A stretch of DNA of 64,000 nt from Actinomycetales bacterium (GTDB lineage Bacteria > Actinomycetota > Actinomycetes > Actinomycetales > Dermatophilaceae). The notes beneath the pieces were generated by a model. That model did not search any database and was not told the origin of the DNA. It saw only the letters and a list, made by a program, of their open reading frames with translations. Numbering within the stretch: the first letter of the stretch is position 1; every line of letters begins with the position of its first letter. The position numbers and the translations under genes are program-made. This document shows, in pieces, positions 57,985-64,000 of this stretch. Location: the NCBI GenBank assembly GCA_016710385.1, contig JADJVX010000017.1, positions 1,009,306 through 1,073,305 of the forward strand, written 5' to 3'.

Positions 57985-58018
57985 GTGAGCCCCCCGTGCC
58001 GCAGCACGAGGGGCTCAC
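57985..58018. terminator. Bidirectional hairpin between LCP and cold-shock genes
   Basis: GTGAGCCCC (57,985-57,993) pairs with GGGGCTCAC (58,010-58,018), with an inner CGTGC/GCACG stem and one mismatch. Convergent genes on both sides. Confidence 0.75.
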
Positions 58019-58055
58019 GCGCGCCGACGATGTCAGCGCAGGTCGTTGTCGACGA

Positions 58056-58259
58056 TCAGAGCGGACGAACCTGGTCTGCCTGCGGGCCCTTGGGGCCCTG
58101 GGTGACCTCGAACTCGACGCGCTGTGCCTCGTCGAGGGTCCGGTAGCCCTGGGTCTGAATGGCGGAGTAGTGGACGAAGACGTCCGGCCCGCCACCATCC
58201 TGGGCGATGAAGCCGAAGCCCTTCTCAGCGTTGAACCACTTGACGGTTCCCTGTGCCAT
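58056..58259 (-). CDS. csp: CspA-family cold-shock protein
   Basis: 67 residues, one cold-shock OB domain. RNA-binding motifs KGFGFIAQD (RNP1) and VFVHYSAIQ (RNP2) are intact. ATG 58,259 is preceded by AGAGAG. About 180 bp separate it from the next gene, consistent with the long structured leader of csp genes, although I cannot show one. Acts as an RNA chaperone. Confidence 0.95.
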   Translation of the reverse strand: MAQGTVKWFNAEKGFGFIAQDGGGPDVFVHYSAIQTQGYRTLDEAQRVEFEVTQGPKGPQADQVRPL

Positions 58260-58481
58260 GGGGATAACTCTCTCTATCTGGACACTGGAGCCCGCACCTC
58301 GCGAACCCCGGTGCTGCCGCCTACCCCACAACCGGGTCGTACCCGAGTCTTTGGGAACTCCGGCCACGTCCTGGAATGGCGTGGCTACGAGGTCCGTCCT
58401 GCGAGGAACTGCAACTGCAACCGACGCCGACGCTAGCACGTCGTGTGAAAAGCGCCACCCCTTCTTCGGGTCATTTTCGGC

Positions 58482-59492
58482 CTACCCACGAGTAGCCTGC
58501 CCGCGCACTCCCGAGCGCGCCCGATCTGTCGCGGATGCGTCCACATCGCGACTGTGTGGTCCCAATCCGCGGACGGCCACCTGCTGCGGGCGGTCACCCC
58601 GGATCGAGGCCACCATGTCGACAACCCGACGCGTCGCCCGCACATCATGGGCCCGGAAGACGGTCGCGCCCAGCCAGGCAGCGATCGCGGTCGCCGCCAG
58701 GCTGCCCTCCAGCCGCTCCTCGGTCGGCAGGTCGAGCGTCTCACCGACGAAGTCCTTGCGCGACAGTGCCTGCAACACAGGGAAACCCAACGCTGCCACC
58801 GCCGCGGTATGCCGGAGCACCCGCAGTGAGTGGGCGGTCGTCTTGCCGAAGTCCAGAGTGGGGTCGACGAGGACTCGCTCGGACGGCATACCGAGGGCAG
58901 TTGCCCTGGCGGCTCCCGCGGCGAGGGTGGACACGACGTCGCGCACGACGTCGAGGGGGTCGGGACCATAGGTGACGTCGACCGGGTCGGTGCGCGGCGG
59001 GCGGCCCCCGGTGTGCGAGACGACATAGCCCGCGCCGGCCTCGACCGCGGCGGGCAGCAGGTCGCTGTCGTAGCCGGCCCAGGTGTCATTGACGAGGTCG
59101 ACGCCCGCGCCGGCAGCCATCGCCGCGCGCAGCACGTCCGCGCGCCACGTGTCCAGACTCAACAACAACTGCGGGTATGCCGTCCGCGCCCGGACGAGGA
59201 AAGGCACCACCCGCTCGATCTCCTCCTGCACGCCGACCGGGTCGCCCTCGGAGCCGGCCCGGACGCCGCCGACGTCGACGATGTCGGCACCGAGCGCGAC
59301 CGCGCTGTCGAGGGCGCGCAGCGCGCTGTCGAGGTCGGCGTGCCGGTTGCCGGCGAAGAACGAGTCGGGGGTGCGGTTGACGATCGCCATGACGGCCGGC
59401 CGGGAGGCGTCGAAGGTCTGCCCACGCAGGACCAGAGACGCGGGCTCAGACAGGACGATTTGCGGGATTTCGCGCTGTGGAGCGTCGGTCAT
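58482..59492 (-). CDS. folP2: Dihydropteroate synthase paralogue, FolP2 type
   Basis: 336 residues. The TIM-barrel DHPS fold shows MAIVNRTPDSF (instead of the usual MGILNVTPDSF), GADIVDVGGVRAGSEGD (instead of GGESTRPG) and LSRKDFVGETL. These variants match mycobacterial FolP2, which has been reported to lack normal DHPS activity, so its reaction is uncertain. ATG 59,492 fits; the frame upstream is not family-like. There are no other folate genes around it, which also argues against the main DHPS role. Confidence 0.82.
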   Translation of the reverse strand: MTDAPQREIPQIVLSEPASLVLRGQTFDASRPAVMAIVNRTPDSFFAGNRHADLDSALRALDSAVALGADIVDVGGVRAGSEGDPVGVQEEIERVVPFLVRARTAYPQLLLSLDTWRADVLRAAMAAGAGVDLVNDTWAGYDSDLLPAAVEAGAGYVVSHTGGRPPRTDPVDVTYGPDPLDVVRDVVSTLAAGAARATALGMPSERVLVDPTLDFGKTTAHSLRVLRHTAAVAALGFPVLQALSRKDFVGETLDLPTEERLEGSLAATAIAAWLGATVFRAHDVRATRRVVDMVASIRGDRPQQVAVRGLGPHSRDVDASATDRARSGVRGQATRG

Positions 59493-59610
59493 GGCCCTAC
59501 CCTCGGGGTCTGGATGCAGAATTTGAAGTTTGTCCGTGGATCGAACATAATAGACAGCGAGTCCTCCGTCCGAGGGCGCGTCCATCAACACGAAACTGAG
59601 TTACGTCATC

Positions 59611-59712
59611 ATGCCTAGCTGGATCGTCCTGTTCCCGCTCTTCGGTAAGAGCACGAAGCATGGCGCTTCGTACTACCACCACCGCGACCAGGTCCACTTC
59701 CGGACCTTCTGA
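59611..59712 (+). CDS. Possible 33-residue small protein
   Basis: ATG 59,611 to TGA 59,712: a hydrophobic start (MPSWIVLFPLFG) followed by a His/Lys/Tyr-rich part (KHGASYYHHRDQVHF). No good ribosome site. Lies between folP2-like and the ceramidase-like gene in a divergent stretch. Weak evidence. Confidence 0.3.
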   Translation: MPSWIVLFPLFGKSTKHGASYYHHRDQVHFRTF

Positions 59713-59802
59713 CCGGCCTCGCGGCTCGTCGACCCGGGGGGAAATCTGGGTCCGACCCGCACCAGCCTTCGACGCCACCGGCACCACGCCGGTGGCGTCG
59801 CT

Positions 59803-60621
59803 CTATGTCGGGACGGTCGCGGGCCCACTCCTCCTGGGTGCGGCCCGCTCCGCCGCCCACCGATAGTGCCGCACCATGAGGTAGGCCGACCCCGCCGTCG
59901 CGAGATGCCACCCGGCGTGCCCCTGTAGGAGCGAAGCAGGATCACACCAGAGCCCGCGCTCGTCAGCCAGCCACGCGGCATACCCGAGCGTCAGCAGCGC
60001 GACCGCAGCGCGCAGCGGTGGCGAGCCCGGCGCTCGCCGCGCTTCCGCGACGATCGCGGGCAGCAACACGACCGCGAAGAGCCACCGGCGGCTGTCGGGC
60101 AGAGCCCATTGGACAACGGCGAGAGCGGCCAGGAGCGCGAGCGCGATCGGCGGGGCACGCTCTGCGAGGGCGGTGCGGCGGCAGCTGCCGACCAGGAGCA
60201 GGACGGCGATGAGATACATGCCTTGCACGTCCAGGAGTTGGCCCGCGAAGGTGAGGCCGCCGTGGTAGGCCAGGCTGCCCGCCCCGACGGCGATCGTGGC
60301 CAAGGCGGCCGCTCGGGCCAGGGCTCGCTCGGGCCGACCGGGGTCGAGGGCGCGGACCGACCGGTATGCCGTCGCACCGGCCACGAGGAAGGCGAGGTTG
60401 CTCAGGGCGTTGGCGGGTTGGCGCAGCAGACCGGTGCCGACGGCCTCGCAGAAGCACCGCAGCTGGGCGCCGGGGTTGACCGCGGGATCGAGGCACGTCG
60501 CGGGGCGGCCGTCGAGGCTGCCGGGACGCGCGAACTCCAGTAGCGCAGCGGCGGTGACCGCGAGTGCGATCACCCCGATGACGTATGCCGTGCGGCTGAG
60601 GTCTGTGCTGCGGCTCGTCAT
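59803..60621 (-). CDS. Ceramidase/CREST-like membrane hydrolase
   Basis: 272 residues with seven or eight membrane helices. CREST-superfamily residues seem present: CFCEAV...ANALSNLAF, AYHGGLTFAGQLLDVQGMY (His and Asp metal ligands) and LQGHAGWHLATAGS (two His). Bacterial members act on amide bonds in lipids or have unknown roles. ATG 60,621. The gene stands alone on the minus strand, 20 bp after the dienelactone-hydrolase-like gene, so it may be read in the same unit. Confidence 0.75.
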   Translation of the reverse strand: MTSRSTDLSRTAYVIGVIALAVTAAALLEFARPGSLDGRPATCLDPAVNPGAQLRCFCEAVGTGLLRQPANALSNLAFLVAGATAYRSVRALDPGRPERALARAAALATIAVGAGSLAYHGGLTFAGQLLDVQGMYLIAVLLLVGSCRRTALAERAPPIALALLAALAVVQWALPDSRRWLFAVVLLPAIVAEARRAPGSPPLRAAVALLTLGYAAWLADERGLWCDPASLLQGHAGWHLATAGSAYLMVRHYRWAAERAAPRRSGPATVPT

Positions 60622-60640
60622 CGTGGGTCAAGGTGGAGCG

Positions 60641-61234
60641 TCAGGCGAAGCGGCCGAGGAAGCCCAGCAGCCGGATGCGCAGCAGGTCGGCGAGCGCGGC
60701 GTCGTATTCATCGGGCAGGCCGGCGTCGAAGAAGAGGTGCCCCTTGCCCGGGTAGACGTAATGCGACACATCAGCCCCTGCGCGCGCAGCGATGTCGACG
60801 AGCAGCCGAGCCTCGGCCGGATCGGCCCACGGGTCGTCGACGGCGTGATGCAGGGCCAGCGGCACATCGTGGCGCCAGCGCTCGGGCGTCCAACCGTCGA
60901 AGAACCCGCCGCCCCCGCAGAGGATGGCGCCTGCCACCTCGGGCCGGGTCTGCGCGAACTCCTGCGCGATGCCGGCTCCCATCGAGAACCCCACCACGAC
61001 GCGAGCCCCCGAGATGCTGTCGTATGCCGTGCCCGCCCGCTGCTCGATGGCGGGTTTGTGCTCCCGGACGTGGGCTATCGCCTCGGCATACCCGGACTCG
61101 CCCCCCGCGAAGGTGCGCCCGTCGAGCAGGTCAGGGGCGATGACCTGGTGGCCTGCGCTGCGCAGGTGATCGGTGAGGGCGTGGAGCGCCGGACGGAGGC
61201 CGAGGGCGGAATGCAGCAGCAGGACGGTTGCCAT
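60641..61234 (-). CDS. Dienelactone hydrolase-like alpha/beta hydrolase
   Basis: 197 residues from ATG 61,234. Alpha/beta hydrolase with nucleophile elbow GFSMGAGIAQ (Ser in place of the Cys of classic dienelactone hydrolase), an acid in AVDDPWADPAEA and the catalytic His in PGKGHLFFD. Family DLH. It could act in aromatic breakdown, but no such genes are adjacent. Substrate unknown. Confidence 0.82.
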   Translation of the reverse strand: MATVLLLHSALGLRPALHALTDHLRSAGHQVIAPDLLDGRTFAGGESGYAEAIAHVREHKPAIEQRAGTAYDSISGARVVVGFSMGAGIAQEFAQTRPEVAGAILCGGGGFFDGWTPERWRHDVPLALHHAVDDPWADPAEARLLVDIAARAGADVSHYVYPGKGHLFFDAGLPDEYDAALADLLRIRLLGFLGRFA

Positions 61235-61495
61235 GGGTTTCAGGCTATGCGGCAGGGGTGACACCCACCCTGGGGAAGTGCATCCGCCCCGGCGATGCCC
61301 GCCAGCGGTGACCCCTTCGGCCACATCCGTACCTTCGTCATGGGTCCTACGGCCGGGCTGGCGGGACTTCGAAGGGCGGCTCGCAGTCCTGCACTCGTCT
61401 CGGCTTCGTATCCGACAGAGATGGGTAGCTAGCCTGTCGCTGCTAGCATGGACTTAGGCCGTTCGTCGCTTTGGGTCACCGAGGCGCTTGGTCTA

Positions 61496-61521
61496 CGGGC
61501 CCACTCCGCGAGGAGTGGGCC
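61496..61521. terminator. Strong hairpin near the DUF3800 stop
   Basis: GGGCCCACTCC (61,496-61,506) pairs perfectly with 61,511-61,521 over a GCGA tetraloop. It lies 13 bp beyond the DUF3800 stop. The 260 bp between it and the hydrolase start hold no gene that I can support. Confidence 0.8.
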
Positions 61522-61533
61522 CCCATTTGTCGG

Positions 61534-62283
61534 TCAGGCCCTGGTCCGCGGCCACGTCTCCCGATAGGTCACAATCCGCGGCCCAACATGTGCGTCAAAC
61601 ATGCGAATGAGGGCTTGGTCGCCTGGCGAAAGATGTGTTTGGCCACGTCGACGCCTCGTCCGATTGAGTGCGTAGGCCACCAAGTCCGCCAGTTGCACCC
61701 CTCGGTTGTCCTTCGAACGAACGAAGTGGACCGTGTCAACGATGTTCTCCACTCGACGCCCAGCTACGACACCCACCCCGTGCGTCTGGAGGCCTGCCAC
61801 CAGCCCGATGGAGTACGTCTCATGTTCGGCCGTCTCGTCCGCGACCAACAGCGCCCGGCTCCTCAGTGGATCCGCTTGACGGCCGACGAATCCGTCCAGT
61901 CGTTCCACGAGGAATTGCAGGGCAAGGAGATGCGGCGTGGTCGCCTGGCTGCTACTGGACCAGAGTCCCGCTTTGTTGATTGATGAGTGCGCGATCGAGG
62001 CTTCGTGAGTAGCCAGAAGTGCCAGGGCCTCCTCGTAAGCTTCCACTCGCTGATCTGGGCTGACGCCCCGCCAGTGCTCCTCCCCGCCGAAGAGCTGTGC
62101 GCCGTGCAACTCGGCGGTCGGATGGTTCGGACACGCGCGGCTGACGACGGCGTCGAGGTCGGCGGCAAGCGACAGGACGTGGTCTTCGGGGATCATGACG
62201 GCGACCAACCAGTGGATCGGCTGGTCTGGGTCATCAAGGCGCCTACCCGTATTGCCGCTCTCATCTACGTACGCCAACCACAT
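61534..62283 (-). CDS. DUF3800 domain protein
   Basis: 249 residues. N-terminal YVDESGNTG with Asp7-Glu8, and C-terminal KDNRGVQLADLVAYALNR, the two signatures of DUF3800, a predicted RNase H-like nuclease fold often found in defence islands and mobile regions. Here it stands between a terminator hairpin and a tandem-repeat block next to an IS256 transposase, with no partner gene. Role unknown. Confidence 0.85.
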   Translation of the reverse strand: MWLAYVDESGNTGRRLDDPDQPIHWLVAVMIPEDHVLSLAADLDAVVSRACPNHPTAELHGAQLFGGEEHWRGVSPDQRVEAYEEALALLATHEASIAHSSINKAGLWSSSSQATTPHLLALQFLVERLDGFVGRQADPLRSRALLVADETAEHETYSIGLVAGLQTHGVGVVAGRRVENIVDTVHFVRSKDNRGVQLADLVAYALNRTRRRRGQTHLSPGDQALIRMFDAHVGPRIVTYRETWPRTRA

Positions 62284-62378
62284 GGTCCTACCTCCGCCCC
62301 CGATACCGCTGGTGCCGAGGTTACAGCACCAGCGGGGGCATGCTGGGTCCTACGGCCCGCGCGCGGTTCGTCGCCAAG

Positions 62379-62793
62379 TCGGAAGGTCCCCCGGCATATC
62401 GGCGGCTGGACGGCCGGGAACCACGGCGAGTCGGAAGGTTCCCCCGCAGATCGGCGGCTGGACGGCCGGGAAACCCGGCGAGTCGGAAGGTCCCCCGCCG
62501 TATTGGCGGCTGGACGGCCGGGAAACCCGGCGAATCGGAAGGTCCCCCGCCGTATCGGCGGCTGGACGGCCGGGAAACCCGGCGAATCGGAAGGTTCCCC
62601 GCCGTATCGGCGGCTGGACGGCCGGGAAACACGGCGAGTCGGAAGGTTCCCCGCAGATCGGCCGCTGAGCCGCCGGGAAACCCGGCGAGTCGGAAGGTTT
62701 CCCCGCAGATCGGCGGCTGGACGGCCGGGATCACCGGCGAGTCGGAAGGTTTCCCGGCGCGTCGGGGCCTGGACGGGTAAGAGTCCCGGGGAG
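62379..62793. repeat. Eight 52-bp tandem repeats
   Basis: Units begin TCGGAAGG at 62,379, 62,431, 62,483, 62,535, 62,587, 62,639, 62,690 and 62,742: period 52 bp with one 51. Within each unit CCGCCGTATCGGCGG and GCCGGGAAACCCGGC can form hairpins. There are no unique spacers. 52 bp is close to five helical turns, so the units face the same side of the DNA. They lie between DUF3800 and the IS256 transposase. Open frames cross the block in several phases, but the period is not a multiple of three. Confidence 0.92.
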
Positions 62794-62825
62794 TGGTGGG
62801 CTTTGAGTTCATCGATGCCTACCGG

Positions 62826-64000
62826 TCAGCCCTCGGTGAGGGCGACGGTCTCATCATCGTTGGTCTTGCCGATTTTGGCCATGGATTCTTCGGAGAGGTA
62901 CCGGCGCTCGTCGGTGGCCCATTCGTTGTGGGTGTCGGCCAGGACGGCGCCGGCGAGGCGGATGACGGCGGCCTCGTTCGGAAAGATCCCGACGACGCGG
63001 GCGCGGCGCTTGATCTCCTTGTTGAGCCGCTCGAGGGGGTTGGTCGACCAGATCTTGCGCCAGTGCTCCCGCGGGAACGCAGCGAAGGCCAGGACCTCGG
63101 CCTTCGCCTCGTCCATCAGGGTGCCGATCTTGAGGTAGCGGGCGGACAGCTCGGCGGCGACCTTGTCCCACTGCTTGCCCATCGAACCCAGGTCGGGCTG
63201 GGCGAAGATCGTCCGGAACACGGCAGCGACCATCTCGGTCTCGCCCTTGGCGACGTGCGCGAGGACGTTGCGGATGAAGTGGACCCGGCACCGTTGATGC
63301 GAGCTGCCCTGCAACGTCCTGGCGATGGCGGCAACCAGGCCGGCGTGCTGGTCGGAGATGACCAGCTGCACTCCGGACAGGCCCCGCTTCTTCAGGCCGT
63401 TCAGGAACGCCCGCCAGAACACTTCGTCCTCGCTGTCGCCGACGTCCAGACCGAGGATCTCGCGGCGGCCTTCGCTGGTGACGCCGGTGGCGACGACGAC
63501 GGCCTTGGAGACGACCATGCCGTGCTCGGTCCGCACGTGCAGGTAGGTCGCGTCGAGGTAGACATATGGGAACGCGACATGGTCGAGGCGGCGGGTCCGG
63601 AACGCGCCGACCGCCTCGTCCAGCCCGGCGCAGATCCGGGAGACTTCGGACTTGGAGATCCCGGTCCCGCCGAGGGCGACGACGAGGTCGTCGACGGAGC
63701 GGGTGGAGACGCCGTGGACGTAGGCCTCCATCACCACCGCGTAGAGGGCCTGGTCGATACGCCGCCGCGGCGAGAGGATGCTCGGGAAGAACGACCCGGT
63801 CCGCAGCTTCGGCACGGACAAGGCGATGTCCCCGGCGTGCGTGGTCAACACCCGCGGACGGGAGCCATTGCGTTCAGTCGTGCGCGACTCCGGTGCGCTC
63901 GTACCGGCCGGCGCCGATTGCAGCGGTCGCTTCGGCGTCGATCAGCTCCTGCATCGCCACCCGGACACACTCCCGGATGAAATCGGTGCCCTCGCCCGTG
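62826..64000 (-). pseudogene. IS256-family transposase, frameshifted and cut by the window end
   Basis: Mutator-type transposase with Asp in YVYLDATYLHV, Asp in VISDQHAGL and Glu in STNPLERLNKEIKRR. The frame from 63,851 gives 341 residues. Upstream, RTTERNGSRPRVLTTHAGD continues in this frame, while the more N-terminal AMQELIDAEATAAIGAGRYERT is one base out of phase; an extra G in ACCGGAGTCG (around 63,890-63,893 on the plus strand) explains it. The start codon lies beyond the window. It is inactive unless the indel is an error. Confidence 0.85.

Larger units (their letters stand above)
1..64000. repeat. Dispersed octamer GTATGCCG / CGGCATAC
   Basis: About 84 exact copies by hand count over both strands, where base composition predicts two or three. 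Copies occur in coding DNA (read as YAV, GMP, GIP, AAY and RHT) and in intergenic DNA, often as inverted pairs. None is in the IS elements at 39,270-40,387 and 42,490-46,096, in the WD repeats, or in 62-64 kb. Usual context is GGTATGCCGTCC or close to it. Confidence 0.9.

Noticed and set aside
62379..62793. CRISPR array
   Set aside because: The full 52-bp unit is repeated without unique spacers and no cas gene is nearby; it is a plain tandem repeat.
61987..63138. 383-codon plus-strand frame across DUF3800 and the 52-bp repeats
   Set aside because: It stays open only because the repeats lack stops; it is antisense to two recognised genes and has no motif.

Overview
The window is high-GC, densely coded actinobacterial DNA: GTG/TTG starts with AGGAGG-type ribosome sites, GTP-type PEP carboxykinase, a LytR-CpsA-Psr protein, a fused PntA and a FolP2-type DHPS paralogue. 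Gene content fits Actinomycetota, perhaps Micrococcales/Intrasporangiaceae-like; the genus is my guess. A striking background feature is the octamer GTATGCCG (or CGGCATAC), about 84 exact copies by hand count in 64 kb, in and between genes but missing from the IS elements.

Layout. 0.1-8 kb: HTH/DUF2975 pair, tRNA-Ser(CGA), tadA, upp, a PH-domain membrane protein, the pntAB transhydrogenase and a pirin. 8.1-13.8 kb: an operon of two paralogous, oddly built sensor kinases flanking one LuxR-type response regulator. 14-19.8 kb: a multicomponent phenol hydroxylase operon (P1-P5 homologues) with an extra ferredoxin, a GlcG/HbpS-like protein and an unrecognised first gene. 20-29.4 kb: a hexuronate locus with a GPH transporter, FGGY (gluconokinase-like) kinase, uxuB, uxaC, a divergent LarA-type nickel racemase/epimerase homologue and a LacI regulator. 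It has no mannonate dehydratase. It can be read as a new route: glucuronate to fructuronate to mannonate, then C2 epimerisation to gluconate and phosphorylation to 6-phosphogluconate. Three promoters in the locus share a GTTGCCA-(3)-GTTGCCA-like operator.

29.5-31 kb holds vapBC and a broken hipBA. 31.1-42.5 kb is a decayed array of Rhs/YD-repeat C-terminal cassettes, all on the minus strand. Repeated slices of one Rhs core alternate with different toxin tips and immunity genes. Three tips are variants of a HExxH-type domain, each followed by a paralogous lipoprotein. The 5' end of the rhs gene has been removed at 42,490 by an intact IS3-type element. Behind it lies a second IS3 transposase split by an IS110 element, whose 5' noncoding region shows target-like guide matches expected of a bridge RNA. 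46.1-47.4 kb is the 3' end of a WD40-repeat gene built of near-identical 138-bp units.

47.5-61.3 kb returns to ordinary chromosome: tRNA-Arg(ACG), pckG, a two-component system followed by an ArnT/PMT-like glycosyltransferase and a GtrA protein, tRNA-Ser(GCT), a frameshifted LCP gene, a cold-shock protein, folP2-like, a ceramidase-like membrane protein and a dienelactone-hydrolase-like protein. The right end has a DUF3800 gene, eight 52-bp tandem repeats and a frameshifted IS256 transposase running off the window.
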